From NCBI RefSeq assembly GCF_901447495.1, contig NZ_CABDWS010000029.1, forward strand, positions 1-36,947: DNA of 36,947 bases. The letters run 5' to 3'. This document shows positions 1 through 8,319 of the stretch, one piece after another. Under the pieces are notes generated by a model. That model was not told where the DNA came from. It was given only the letters and a program-made list of their open reading frames with translations, and did not search any database. Position 1 is the stretch's first letter. Every line of letters begins with the position of its first letter. The position numbers and the translations under genes are program-made. The stretch comes from Haloimpatiens lingqiaonensis (lineage in GTDB: Bacteria; Bacillota; Clostridia; Clostridiales; Clostridiaceae).

Positions 1-17
1 AGTATTCACTCCTTTTT
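1..17 (-). promoter_or_regulatory. Shine-Dalgarno of a leftward gene outside the window
   Basis: Read on the minus strand, the first 17 bases contain AAGGAG followed by TGAATACT, a strong SD at normal spacing from a start codon that would lie just before position 1. This suggests a leftward gene begins immediately outside the window. No coding sequence of it is visible, so this is inference from one motif. Confidence 0.3.
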
Positions 18-141
18 GTTGTTTATTTTGGGTGCTACTTAAATATTCGACATTTTGGGGTGAATTTCCTTTTTGAATAATAAAAAAGTTAGTAAAATCA
101 ATGATTATAAAATATGAAATTTACTCATTTATATATTAAGT

Positions 142-268
142 CTGGCTGTCGCCAATAAAAGATTTAAATTAAACCCCAAAAAAGACAACATAATTTCACA
201 ACGTGAAATTATGTTATTTATCTTTTTTAAATTCTAAAATTTTTCGTAATGCAACGAAGAAAAATTTT
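142..268 (+). repeat. Structured repeat, copy A
   Basis: This stretch holds three parts in the same order as 35933-36071. First is a conserved segment containing GCCAATAAAAGATTT (142-165). Second is a 13-bp perfect hairpin (187-199 with 203-215). Third is a hairpin with stem 236-245/259-268 and the 13-nt loop GTAATGCAACGAA. The middle hairpin differs in sequence from its counterpart but both are palindromic, so structure rather than sequence is kept. No protein is supported here: the two ORFs across it overlap on opposite strands and have no SD. Function unknown. Confidence 0.55.
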
Positions 269-470
269 CCTTTTATAGTTAAAGCTCTAAATTCAAATTC
301 TAAAGAATTAGATTTTGAATTTAACATAAGTATTAAATGTTTTAAATTAAAATTTAAAACAAATGAAAAAAGCACTACATCCCACCAAGAATAGTTGTGC
401 CTTTTCATCTGATTATATTGTTTTAATTAATCAATCCAATAGCACTAAAACTTAAAACGTTCTAAAACTT

Positions 471-504
471 AGCTTAGTGTTACCAGCACTAAGCTTTTCT
501 TATT
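471..504 (+). terminator. Orphan intrinsic terminator-like hairpin
   Basis: AGCTTAGTG (471-479) and CACTAAGCT (487-495) form a 9-bp stem with a 7-nt loop, followed by TTTCTTATT. No recognisable protein gene ends upstream. It could end a transcript through the structured region at 142-268 or be a remnant. I see nothing else between 270 and 744. Confidence 0.5.
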
Positions 505-744
505 TATATTATATCAAATTTCTATAAAAAATAAACATACATATTTTTTATTTTATATTTAAAGGCTCTTTTCATTTAAACAAAATCAACTCTCAATAGC
601 GATAAAGACATCCATATAACAAACACTATCTTTCTCATACACCTTTTCAAAACAAGCTATAATATCTTTAGTTTTCTTATATTTGTAACAATTTACTTCC
701 ATATATATCATAAGTGTCTTGTATGTATTGGTAAAACATCCATC

Positions 745-779
745 ATTGTCAACTGTCAATTGCCCATTGTCAATTATAA
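745..779. repeat. Heptamer tandem array, TGTCAAT type
   Basis: Five consecutive 7-bp units related to ATTGTCA run from 745 to 779, just beyond the 3' end of the flavoprotein gene. It is one of several heptameric arrays in the window whose unit sequences differ. Confidence 0.6.
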
Positions 780-800
780 GAATTTTGTGTCGTAACATTT

Positions 801-2030
801 TTATTTTCCGGCGCTTTTGGCAGCTGCAATTCCAGAACTCCATGCCCATTGCAGATTAAATCCGCCACAATCACCATCCACATCTAAAACCTCTCCGCAG
901 AAGTAGAGATTAGGTATAAGTTTAGACCCTAAAGTGCTATGATTAACTTCAGTGGTGTCTATGCCTCCTGCGGTTACCTGGGCGTTTTTAAAGCCGTTTG
1001 TGTCTATAACGGTGAAAGCCCATTCTTTAAGCAGTGTAAATATATTATTTTTTTCTTTCCAATCTAAGTCCCAGCAAGGCTTATGTATGTTTGTAACTCC
1101 GGCTTCTTTTAAAAGTATAGGTATTACTTTTTTATTTATTACTCCTATAAAAGATTCTTGTACAGTTCTATAGCTAAAAGTTCCCCAATGATTTTCTAAA
1201 AACTCTATTAAAGATTCTTTAGAGAAATTAGGCATAAGATCTACTTTTAATATAACTTCATTTTTTTTATCTAAATTATAAGAAGCAGTTCTGCTTAGTT
1301 GTAAAATAGGAGGGCCTGATATGCCGTAGTCTGTGAAAAGTATTTCTCCAAATTCTTTTCTCATAGGTTTACCATTTACAAAAATTTCTGCAAAACCATC
1401 AAATTTTACTCCTGATAGGGCTTTTAAGTGATTATATTGAAGTTTAAGCTGCACTAAGGCTGGTACAGGATTTATTATATGATGGCCTAGAGATTTGGAT
1501 ATATTAAATCCAGAACCATCTGAACCAGTGTTAGCTGCAGATTTTCCACCAGTAGCTATTATTAGTTTTTTACATTGGAATATTTCGCCATTGCTACAGT
1601 ATAGTTTAAAACCATTTTTATTAGATTTTACATCTTTAACTTTTGTATTTAAGTGAAGGGGAATATCTTTTTCACTTAGGGCAAGTCTAAGCACATCTAA
1701 AACTGAAGAGGCCTGAAGACTCATAGGGTACATTTTGCCCTCATCTAGGGTTACTAAAGGAAGCCCTAGAGAGTAAAAAAAGTTAATAGTATCTTTATAT
1801 GTAAACTCATTTAAAACATCTACAAAAAAATTAGGATTATTGCTGTGATATCTTAAAGGAATTATATTTTCATTAGTTATATTGCATCTGCCGTTTCCTG
1901 TGGTAAGTATTTTTTTACCTATTCTATCACTGCCTTCTAAAATTGCTACGTTGCAGCCCATGTCTTTAGCTGTGATGGCAGCAGTGATACCAGAGGCTCC
2001 AGCCCCTACTATTATAATATCGTAATTCAA
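801..2030 (-). CDS. HI0933/BaiN-like FAD-dependent oxidoreductase
   Basis: A flavoprotein of the HI0933-like (YhiN/BaiN) family, cytosolic, with unclear substrate. Annotated relatives are called aminoacetone oxidase-family or NAD(P)/FAD-dependent oxidoreductases. The FAD-binding Rossmann motif GAGASG is at residues 9-14, followed by the family signature around residues 38-50 (GKKILTTGNGRCN). The C-terminal GDCGGFNLQWAWSSG segment closes the FAD site. The reading frame extends 18 codons further to an ATG at 2084, but AGGAG six to eight bases before the TTG at 2030 and the Rossmann strand starting directly after it favour TTG, giving 409 residues. It stands alone on the minus strand. Family assignment is firm; the reaction is not known. 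Confidence 0.9.
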   Translation of the reverse strand: MNYDIIIVGAGASGITAAITAKDMGCNVAILEGSDRIGKKILTTGNGRCNITNENIIPLRYHSNNPNFFVDVLNEFTYKDTINFFYSLGLPLVTLDEGKMYPMSLQASSVLDVLRLALSEKDIPLHLNTKVKDVKSNKNGFKLYCSNGEIFQCKKLIIATGGKSAANTGSDGSGFNISKSLGHHIINPVPALVQLKLQYNHLKALSGVKFDGFAEIFVNGKPMRKEFGEILFTDYGISGPPILQLSRTASYNLDKKNEVILKVDLMPNFSKESLIEFLENHWGTFSYRTVQESFIGVINKKVIPILLKEAGVTNIHKPCWDLDWKEKNNIFTLLKEWAFTVIDTNGFKNAQVTAGGIDTTEVNHSTLGSKLIPNLYFCGEVLDVDGDCGGFNLQWAWSSGIAAAKSAGK

Positions 2031-2342
2031 AATTAATCGCTCCTTTTGGATATTTATAGAAAAAAGCTTGAAGGGTAACTGCAAGCTTTAAAGTATACAA
2101 ATAATATTTTATCCTATTTAGCTTAATTATAATTATTTTATAATATTTTTTCAATGAAAGTATTTGAATATGCAATAATGGCTTAATTTTGTATCAATTA
2201 AATTTTTAAATATAAAAGTACATCATTGATACAAGTAAAAAAATTAGGATATAATAAACATAAATATAATAAAGAGAGGCGGTGAAAAGCTTGATTTTTG
2301 ATAAGCATTTGTAATATAAAATATCAATAATCAAGCGAGGCT

Positions 2343-2717
2343 ATGGTAGCGAGTGAATTATTAAATTACAAAAATTGGGTAGTGGTAGGTGACGTTATAA
2401 ATCAAAGTAAATATGCATATAGAATTTTGGATAAATTAAAAAGTAAAGGTTTTAAGGTAGTGGGAGTTCACCCTAAGAAAGAGGGAGAAGGCGTTTATAA
2501 AAGTTTAAAGGATGTACCTTTCCAAATAGAAGTTATAGATTTATGCATAAACCCTGCTTTAGGCTTAGAAATACTTAAGGAAGCAAAGTCTTTAATTATC
2601 AATAAAGTATTAATTCAGCCGGGAGCAGAAAGTGAAGAAATTCTTAATTATTGTAGAGAAAACAATATAATCGCTATAGAGGATTGTGCTTTAGTACAAT
2701 TATCAGGTATGAAATAA
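2343..2717 (+). CDS. CoA-binding domain protein
   Basis: A 124-residue single-domain protein of the CoA_binding_2 (YccU-like) family, a small cytosolic Rossmann fold thought to bind CoA or a related nucleotide. The sequence shows the expected order: YKNWVVVGDV as the first strand, a KGFKVVGVHPK second strand, the EVIDLCINPA segment, and GAESEEILNYC near the end. It is full length for the family. The start ATG is preceded only by a weak GCGAGG. Upstream, TTGATTTTTGAT (2291-2302) and ATCAATAATCAA form an inverted repeat that may influence expression. It is followed by about 220 bp without a gene and is probably monocistronic. Biological role unknown. Confidence 0.82.
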   Translation: MVASELLNYKNWVVVGDVINQSKYAYRILDKLKSKGFKVVGVHPKKEGEGVYKSLKDVPFQIEVIDLCINPALGLEILKEAKSLIINKVLIQPGAESEEILNYCRENNIIAIEDCALVQLSGMK

Positions 2718-2782
2718 TATGTGTTATTTATTTTATTTAAAAACCCTTTAATTCATTTTTAACTGAAAGGATAAAACTCATT

Positions 2783-2857
2783 AATTTTGCATTCTAAATT
2801 TTAAATTAGAAACCTTTATTAATCTAGTATAGAGATTAAAATTTATGTAGGAAAATA
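2783..2857. repeat. Degenerate copy of the T-type MITE interior
   Basis: The stretch TTTATTAATCTAGTATAGAG and its flanks align with the interior of the T element at 11866-11939, but the terminal TTCAACTTTCGCA-type repeats are eroded. It sits in the 219-bp gap between the CoA-binding and regulatory-kinase genes. Nothing else is recognisable in the gap. Confidence 0.4.
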
Positions 2858-2936
2858 CAATTATATACATTTAAATAAAAAAATAATTAAAATTTTAAAG
2901 CTATGAAATTTATATTATAAAAAAAGGGGGCGCAAT

Positions 2937-3749
2937 ATGTTTAAAATATACGCCGTTTCTGACTCTATAGGGGAAACAGCAGAACTGGTGGCTAAGGCTA
3001 CAGCTAGTCAATTTAAAGTGAAAATGCATGTAAAAAGAGTCCCATACATAAAGACATTAGAAGATGTTTATGAATTTATGAATACCATAGATTCTCCAGA
3101 AAAATGCATGGTGATTTCAAATATAATTTTGCCAGAGATAAGAGACTTTCTAGTGCAAAGATGTATAGAAAAAGGTATATTTGTTTATAATGTGCTAAGC
3201 CCTTGTATGAATATAGCAGCTAAAATTACTGGAGAGCAACCTATATATGAGCCAGGGGCCGTATGGAATATTGATAATGAATATTATAAAAAAATTGAAG
3301 CTATGCAGTTCGCTGTACAGTATGATGATAGTAAAGATGTAAGTGGAATAAAGAATGCAGATGTAGTTATAGTAGGGCTTTCTAGAAGTTCAAAGACAGC
3401 TTTATGTATGTATTTAGCTAATAAGGGTATAAAAGCACTTAATGTACCCCTAATGCCAGAAGTTCCGGTGCCAAATGAGTTATATGAAATAGATAAAAAG
3501 AAAATAATAGGTCTTACAATAAATCCATTGGATCTTATAGAAATTAGAAAGCACAGACTTTTAAAATTTGGTGGAGATAATTTTAATTTAAATTATGCCA
3601 ATGAAGAGAGAATTTTAGAGGAGTTCGATTTTTTAGATAAGGTGTTTAAAAGGCTCGGCTGTAGAGTCATAGATGTAACTCAAAGGGCTATAGAAGATAC
3701 GGCTCTTATTATAATGGAAAGTATAGGATGGGTAGAGAGAAGAGGCTAG
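2937..3749 (+). CDS. PPDK / PEP synthase regulatory kinase-phosphotransferase (DUF299)
   Basis: A bifunctional regulatory protein of the DUF299 family (PpsR, maize PDRP, B. subtilis YqfL). Members switch pyruvate phosphate dikinase or PEP synthase off by ADP-dependent threonine phosphorylation and back on by Pi-dependent phosphorolysis. The P-loop is GLSRSSKT at residues 147-154, matching the family's GVSRTSKT, and the N-terminus has the usual YAVSDSIGETAE. At 270 residues it is full length. GGGGG lies at normal spacing before the ATG. The target dikinase gene is not in this window, so whether it acts on PPDK or PEPS is inferred only from the host group, where PPDK is usual. Confidence 0.92.
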   Translation: MFKIYAVSDSIGETAELVAKATASQFKVKMHVKRVPYIKTLEDVYEFMNTIDSPEKCMVISNIILPEIRDFLVQRCIEKGIFVYNVLSPCMNIAAKITGEQPIYEPGAVWNIDNEYYKKIEAMQFAVQYDDSKDVSGIKNADVVIVGLSRSSKTALCMYLANKGIKALNVPLMPEVPVPNELYEIDKKKIIGLTINPLDLIEIRKHRLLKFGGDNFNLNYANEERILEEFDFLDKVFKRLGCRVIDVTQRAIEDTALIIMESIGWVERRG

Positions 3750-3824
3750 AACGGCTTTTTTTACTATATTTCAGCAAAAATTAAAAAAAATAAAAAGAGC
3801 TAAAAAAATTTTTTAAAAAACATG

Positions 3825-3853
3825 TTGACATATGGTAAATAATCTTGTATTAT
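3825..3853 (+). promoter_or_regulatory. Sigma-A-type promoter of the tRNA cluster
   Basis: A consensus -35 TTGACA (3825-3830) and -10 TATTAT (3848-3853) are separated by exactly 17 bp, about 50 bp upstream of the first tRNA. The strength fits a stable-RNA promoter. Confidence 0.85.
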
Positions 3854-3905
3854 ATTATTTGTCAGCGCGACAGACCAGCTTGATAAAAGCGTTGATAAAT
3901 AGTAA

Positions 3906-3980
3906 GGCTCCTTGGTCAAGCGGTTAAGACACCACCCTTTCACGGTGGTAACAGGGGTTCGATTCCCCTAGGAGTCACCA
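3906..3980 (+). tRNA. tRNA-Glu(TTC)
   Basis: Acceptor arms GGCTCCT (3906-3912) and AGGAGTC (3970-3976) pair. The anticodon loop is CTTTCAC with anticodon TTC, the T-arm is present, the discriminator is A, and CCA is encoded (3978-3980). First of four tRNAs in one transcript. Confidence 0.96.
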
Positions 3981-3985
3981 TATGT

Positions 3986-4061
3986 GGGCGCATAGCTCAG
4001 CTGGGAGAGCATCTGCCTTACAAGCAGAGGGTCACAGGTTCGAGCCCTGTTGTGCCCACCA
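3986..4061 (+). tRNA. tRNA-Val(TAC)
   Basis: Acceptor GGGCGCA (3986-3992) pairs with TGTGCCC. The anticodon stem CTGCC/GCAG flanks anticodon TAC, the T-arm GGTTCGAGCC is normal, and CCA is encoded. It starts 5 bp after tRNA-Glu. Confidence 0.96.
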
Positions 4062-4081
4062 CTTATTTAAAAAATATATAT

Positions 4082-4158
4082 GGCCCAGTGGCTCAGTTGG
4101 TTAGAGTGCCGGCCTGTCACGCCGGAGGTCGAGGGTTCGAGTCCCTTCTGGGTCGCCA
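4082..4158 (+). tRNA. tRNA-Asp(GTC)
   Basis: Acceptor GGCCCAG (4082-4088) pairs with CTGGGTC. The anticodon loop CTGTCAC gives GTC, the discriminator is G as expected for Asp, and CCA is encoded. Confidence 0.96.
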
Positions 4159-4163
4159 TATAA

Positions 4164-4239
4164 GCTGGCATGGCTCAATTGGCAGAGCAGCTGACTTGTA
4201 ATCAGCAGGTTGTAGGTTCGATTCCTATTGCCAGCTCCA
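4164..4239 (+). tRNA. tRNA-Thr(TGT)
   Basis: Acceptor GCTGGCA (4164-4170) pairs with TGCCAGC (4229-4235). The anticodon is TGT, the discriminator is T, and CCA is at 4237-4239. It is the last tRNA and is followed directly by a terminator. Confidence 0.96.
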
Positions 4240-4240
4240 A

Positions 4241-4275
4241 AATTCTAAGTAAGGAAATACTTACTTAGAATTTTT
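4241..4275 (+). terminator. Terminator of the tRNA operon
   Basis: A perfect 13-bp stem (AATTCTAAGTAAG, 4241-4253, with 4260-4272) has a 6-nt loop and is followed by a long T-rich tract. Confidence 0.9.
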
Positions 4276-4391
4276 TGTTTTTTTTGCAAAAAAATATTAC
4301 ACTACATATAAATTATAATGCTACATATAAATACAGAACATCATAGATACTAGGTAATATTTTTTATAAATGTATTGAGATATATGTAATA

Positions 4392-4600
4392 AGTTAAGTA
4401 TTCAACTTTCGCAGTTATAAAATAAAAATATAGAATTTGCAGGTAAGCAATAGGTATTAGGTAAGAAGTAAGGAGTAAGAGTTAAGGATAAAACTCTAAG
4501 AGTTTTTTATAATTAATTTGTAAGTAATAGTTCTTACTTTTTACCTATTCTTACTTCTTACCTTGCACTTAGAATTTATATGCGAAAGTTGAGTTAAGTA
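4392..4600. repeat. T-type MITE-like element with 9-bp target duplication (T1)
   Basis: The 191-bp body (4401-4591) begins TTCAACTTTCGCA and ends TGCGAAAGTTG, its inverse. It is flanked on both sides by the direct repeat AGTTAAGTA (4392-4400 and 4592-4600), which looks like a target-site duplication. Inside, heptamer runs of GTAAGRA type (about 4444-4490) and their complement (about 4532-4563) fold back on each other. There is no coding capacity. It lies between the tRNA terminator and the 3' end of the DnaI-like gene. Confidence 0.75.
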
Positions 4601-4607
4601 TATTTTA

Positions 4608-5588
4608 CTAACGTATTTCTTTTAAATTTCTTTTTACACGTATATCGTCACCATAAAACTTATATAGTTCAAAATTACCAAATAGTCTTGAAGTAATTCT
4701 TTCTGAGTAGTGTTTAGAAAGTTCTTCTAGAGATAAATTTGTGGAAATAAGCATTTTTTTTCCCTTTAAAAGCTTCCAGTTTATTAAATTAAATAATTCA
4801 GATTTAGAAAAATCCGTTATTTGTTCCGTGCCTAAATCATCTATTATAAGTAGGTCACAGTTTAATATTAAGTCTTCCAGTGTTTTGTTTTCATTAAAGC
4901 GGGCATCACGTAAGGTCTCTATTAATTCTTTTGCAGTTCTATATACAACAAAATTGCCTCTATCTATAAGCCATTTAGCTATACAATGAGATAGAAAGGT
5001 TTTTCCGGTGCCTGAATTACCATAAAATAATAAATTAGTATCTTCTTGTGAGAAGCTTTTTAAATAAGACTTTACCCTAAGGAATATTTCCTCCATATTT
5101 TTTCTAGGACTCTTTACTTCTGTATCAGTTTTTTTAGTGCTGTATAAGTTTAGGTTAAAATTATCGAAATTATTTTTTTTAAAGGATGTTTCTAGATCAG
5201 AATTTTTATAATATAGTTTAATTAGATACCTTTTATAGCATGAACATTTTCTATTTCCTATAAAGCCTGTATCATTGCATTTAGTACATCTATAATGCAT
5301 ATCTAAATAATCCAGTGGGTATCCAGAGGAAACCAAAAGCTCTGTTTTTTGAACTCTCAAATCCGTTATCTTTTCTTTTAAATTCTTTAAGTACCCTTCT
5401 CTATTTTCAACATCCTTTAATATATTTATGGATAAGTGTATAGAAAGCCTAGCTATTTCTTTTTCTAGGGCATCTATTTTAGGTATTTTATTGTATACTT
5501 CTTCTTTTCTGCTTTTTAAGGCTTTCTCTTCATTTTCTCTTATGCTTTCATACATTTTTAGTATTTGAGATTGGTATGCGTTAATCAT
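4608..5588 (-). CDS. DnaI/DnaC-like AAA+ helicase loader
   Basis: An ATP-binding replication protein of the DnaC/DnaI family that loads the replicative helicase during initiation or restart. The N-terminal third is charged and helical. It is followed by a zinc-binding element with C101, C104, C115 and C117, then the AAA+ core with Walker A GNSGTGKT (190-197), Walker B LIIDD (about 247-251) and a sensor region STNLSLEEL. At 326 residues it is full length for the Firmicute type. Its start codon overlaps the last 4 bases of the upstream DnaD-like gene, so the two are translationally coupled. Pairing of these two genes is typical of clostridia and supports the assignment. The symbol is left blank because dnaC and dnaI naming conflict. 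Confidence 0.93.
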   Translation of the reverse strand: MINAYQSQILKMYESIRENEEKALKSRKEEVYNKIPKIDALEKEIARLSIHLSINILKDVENREGYLKNLKEKITDLRVQKTELLVSSGYPLDYLDMHYRCTKCNDTGFIGNRKCSCYKRYLIKLYYKNSDLETSFKKNNFDNFNLNLYSTKKTDTEVKSPRKNMEEIFLRVKSYLKSFSQEDTNLLFYGNSGTGKTFLSHCIAKWLIDRGNFVVYRTAKELIETLRDARFNENKTLEDLILNCDLLIIDDLGTEQITDFSKSELFNLINWKLLKGKKMLISTNLSLEELSKHYSERITSRLFGNFELYKFYGDDIRVKRNLKEIR

Positions 5589-6577
5589 TCATTATCCCAT
5601 CCTAATAATTTTTTTTCTAGCTCATCGTAGTCATATTGACGTTGAGAGTAATCGTTGAAGGTGCTATTTTTAGCATTATTATACGAAGTTTTCTTAGCTG
5701 GTGAGTAGGAACTAGTTTTTTTCTTATCTCTTTTTTCTATATCCTCTAAAGTTTTTATGTTTTCCTTGAACCAGCTATTTAGAATTCCATCTATATATTT
5801 AAAGTCAGCTTTATTTATTCTTTCAAAGCAAATATCACAAGCCTTATATATGATTTCTAAATTAAATTTATATACATTTATCCATTTATCTATCATTTGC
5901 TCTTGAGGCTTCATAATATCTGTGGATTTGATACCTAGATAGTTAAGTATCTTTTTTATCTTAATCCACTTATCTTCGTGTTTCTTTATATAAGTTTGAG
6001 CATCTTCTACATTTTTTATATTTTCATCATTCCAAGATATGGCTATTTTTTCTATATATCTATAGTCTGTTTTTCCCTTTGAAATACAATATTGAATTAA
6101 GAGAAGTATTATTTCTGGAGTAAATCCAAAGTCCTTTTGCCAACTTAAGTACATAGTCATTTCCCTAGGGGATAGAGGTCTTCCCACAAGTTTTTCTATG
6201 TCTTGAAGCATATCTTTTATGGAGCTTTTATTTAGTTCTTGTAATAAATTAACCTTCTCTACATCCTCCTCTTCACCGCTGCTCTTTAAATCTAAAAAGT
6301 CTATATTGAAGTTACCCATATTATCTATAGGTATTAGCTTTATTACTTCTTCGTCATTCCAGTAGTTTAAAGCATTCATTATATCGCTTTCTAGAAGATT
6401 TAATGTAGATGCCATCATGGAGGAATTTACTCCTAATTCTCCAGAAATGCAGTATTTTAATCCTAAAAGGTATACTTTAACAAATTCTCCTCTAGCTTTA
6501 GGCATATATTTCTCTATAAAAATGTTACTTACAGGCGTATATTCATAAATTTTATTTTTGAAAACGAAAGTACCCAT
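5585..6577 (-). CDS. DnaD-domain replication initiation protein
   Basis: A primosomal protein with the DnaD/DnaB_2 fold, expected to help recruit the helicase loader encoded just downstream. The N-terminal part (about 1-110) has winged-helix character (helix-rich, YWNDEEVI). Two DnaD/phage-type repeats follow, one around residues 130-195 (LSPREMTMYLSWQKDFGF, then ISWNDENIKNVEDA) and a second around 215-285 ending in ILNSWFKENIKTLEDI. The tail is low-complexity, basic and Asn/Ser/Tyr-rich. The start is ATG at 6577, with AGGAAGG about 11 bases upstream and an in-frame TGA close above it. Overlap with the DnaI-like gene is 4 bp. Whether it serves as DnaD or DnaB of B. subtilis cannot be told. 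Confidence 0.9.
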   Translation of the reverse strand: MGTFVFKNKIYEYTPVSNIFIEKYMPKARGEFVKVYLLGLKYCISGELGVNSSMMASTLNLLESDIMNALNYWNDEEVIKLIPIDNMGNFNIDFLDLKSSGEEEDVEKVNLLQELNKSSIKDMLQDIEKLVGRPLSPREMTMYLSWQKDFGFTPEIILLLIQYCISKGKTDYRYIEKIAISWNDENIKNVEDAQTYIKKHEDKWIKIKKILNYLGIKSTDIMKPQEQMIDKWINVYKFNLEIIYKACDICFERINKADFKYIDGILNSWFKENIKTLEDIEKRDKKKTSSYSPAKKTSYNNAKNSTFNDYSQRQYDYDELEKKLLGWDNE

Positions 6578-6866
6578 GGAAAATCAATCCTTCCTAATTT
6601 ATACAATGTTATATATTACATATGTTAATTTTGCAAAATAAAAATATTATAATCTTTGCTAATGAATTTTAACTCAAAATCTTTAAAATATCAAATGATA
6701 AATTTGTTGTTTTAAATAAAAATTTCATTTTTAGGGCATATTAAGAAAGTGACTAAATAAATAATTAACCTAAAAGGTTAAAATTAATTGTGAAAGGAGC
6801 TGAAGACCGTTAAGTCTGCATAATATAATTAAGATATATACTATGTAGGAAAAGACGGTAAAAGTT

Positions 6867-8045
6867 TTGAGTAAAAAAAGCAAAAAATATATTAGCATAG
6901 GTTTTATTGCTATTTGTGTATGCTTATTATATTATAACATACTTAGTAATAAGTCTTATGAAGTATTATTAAATGGCAATAGTATAGGGATAGTTAAGAA
7001 TAAAAAAACCTATACTAAATTAGAAAAGAAGATAAATGAAGGAATAGATAGAAGATTTACCAATAAAAACGGAAAAGATACCATAGTTTTAAAAATGAAT
7101 TTAAAAAGAAGGGGGTTATCCTGTGAGGAAAGTATAATAAATAATTTCTTTAAAAATACTAATATGACAGTAGAAACCTATGGAGTATTTTGTAAAGAAG
7201 AATATTTAGGTTCTTTAGACAATGAAAAAGAATATAACCTTGCTAAGGAAGAAGTTAAAAATAAATACAAAGAAATATTAAAATTAAAGAGTATAAATGA
7301 TTTTAAGATAGACAATGTAAAGCTAAAAAAGTGTAGAGTACCTTTAAGTAAAATTTGTATAGATAAAAAAGCTTCTAGAGAAAAGATTGCTAAAGCGATT
7401 TTAAATAAGCATAAGCTTATAAATGTAGAGTTTACATCCGTAGTAGAAGAAAGAAAAGAGATTATGCCAAGCACAGTAATGAAGGCATCAGATCAAATGT
7501 TAAAGGGAAAAAGAGAAATTAAACAGCAAGGGGAAAAGGGATTAAAAGATGTATATTCTAAAGTAACTGTTAAAAATGAAAAGATAGTAAATAGACAATT
7601 TATAGGTGAAAAAGTTATAAAAAGTAGCAAGGATAAGATCATAGTAGTAGGTTCCAAAAATCCAGCAGTGCTAGGAGCAACTTGTTTTTCCAAACCATCT
7701 AGAGGAAGTATAAGCTCTGGATTTGGTATGAGATGGGGGAGAATGCATAATGGAATAGATATAGCTTCTGCCATAGGAAGCCCTATATATGCAGCTTATG
7801 CGGGAACTATTACCTTTTCAGGGTGGCAGGATGGATATGGCAAAATAGTTATAATCGATCATGGTAATGGATTAGAAACTAGATATGCACACTGCAATGA
7901 ATTATTAGTTAAAGTAGGGGATAAGGTAGAAGAAAATAATATAATTGCAAAGGTAGGCAACACTGGAAGAAGTACTGGTCCCCACTTGCATTTTGAGGTC
8001 AGAAAAAATGGAACACCTATAAATCCAATAGAATATCTAAAGTAA
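6867..8045 (+). CDS. Membrane-anchored M23 peptidase with G5-like domain
   Basis: A cell-wall hydrolase acting outside the membrane on peptidoglycan cross-bridges. One N-terminal membrane segment (about 8-27) has no clear cleavage site, so it is probably anchored. A variable lysine-rich region is followed by a G5-like beta domain (about 225-265, KVTVKNEKIV to DKIIVVGS) and the LytM/M23 domain. The zinc ligands are complete: H294 and D298 in HNGID, and the HLH pair at 373-375 in GPHLHFE. The start is TTG at 6867, because an in-frame TAG lies seven codons upstream; the SD is poor. A dyad TTAACCTAAAAGGTTAA lies in the 289-bp upstream gap. A sporulation role (SpoIIQ-like) is possible but not shown. 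Confidence 0.88.
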   Translation: MSKKSKKYISIGFIAICVCLLYYNILSNKSYEVLLNGNSIGIVKNKKTYTKLEKKINEGIDRRFTNKNGKDTIVLKMNLKRRGLSCEESIINNFFKNTNMTVETYGVFCKEEYLGSLDNEKEYNLAKEEVKNKYKEILKLKSINDFKIDNVKLKKCRVPLSKICIDKKASREKIAKAILNKHKLINVEFTSVVEERKEIMPSTVMKASDQMLKGKREIKQQGEKGLKDVYSKVTVKNEKIVNRQFIGEKVIKSSKDKIIVVGSKNPAVLGATCFSKPSRGSISSGFGMRWGRMHNGIDIASAIGSPIYAAYAGTITFSGWQDGYGKIVIIDHGNGLETRYAHCNELLVKVGDKVEENNIIAKVGNTGRSTGPHLHFEVRKNGTPINPIEYLK

Positions 8046-8050
8046 TACAT

Positions 8051-8150
8051 AGGGACTGTTGCATTAAGAATAAATTTTACAACACATTGAGTTTGATATT
8101 AAATTTCAAACCAATATACTGTATATGAATTTCTTAATGCCACAGTCCCT
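8051..8150. repeat. 100-bp terminal-inverted-repeat element, copy 1; likely terminator
   Basis: AGGGACTGTTGCATTAAGAA (8051-8070) is nearly the inverse of 8131-8150. The interior is unrelated to the second copy at 32974-33072 but is itself palindromic. It lies 5 bp after the M23 stop codon, so it probably acts as a terminator. Confidence 0.65.
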
Positions 8151-8178
8151 TATTTGTGTAAATTCAGATAATAATATT

Positions 8179-8241
8179 TTGAAATTGTTTAAAATTGCTA
8201 TATAATGTAATTATATAATAATAAATTTACATAAAAGGAGG
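8179..8241 (+). promoter_or_regulatory. Promoter and SD probably native to the degV-type gene
   Basis: TTGAAA (8179-8184) and TATAAT (8201-8206) are separated by 16 bp, and a strong AGGAGG follows at 8236-8241. No gene starts at the right distance after this SD. Instead the IS607-type element begins. Joining 8236-8249 to 9819-9823 would recreate a normal SD-to-ATG spacing for the DegV gene, so the element seems to have separated the two. Confidence 0.5.
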
Positions 8242-8319
8242 ATACCTTTAGTTGCTAAAAGTATATACAGATGTACTTAGAAATAGTAAAATGTGCTTAC
8301 GAAAAGGAAGTGAGTACAT

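Noticed and set aside
203-408. Two overlapping opposite-strand ORFs of about 64 codons
   Set aside because: Both are produced by AT-rich structured repeat sequence, with no SD or protein-like composition.
586-849. 87-codon minus-strand ORF overlapping the flavoprotein 3' end
   Set aside because: It overlaps the real gene in another frame, runs through a heptamer repeat and has no SD. Its last 40 codons might be a gene remnant but match nothing I know.
6767-6866. Possible riboswitch before the M23 peptidase
   Set aside because: Cell-wall hydrolases can follow a ydaO-type c-di-AMP riboswitch, but none of its landmarks is present; only a short dyad is seen.
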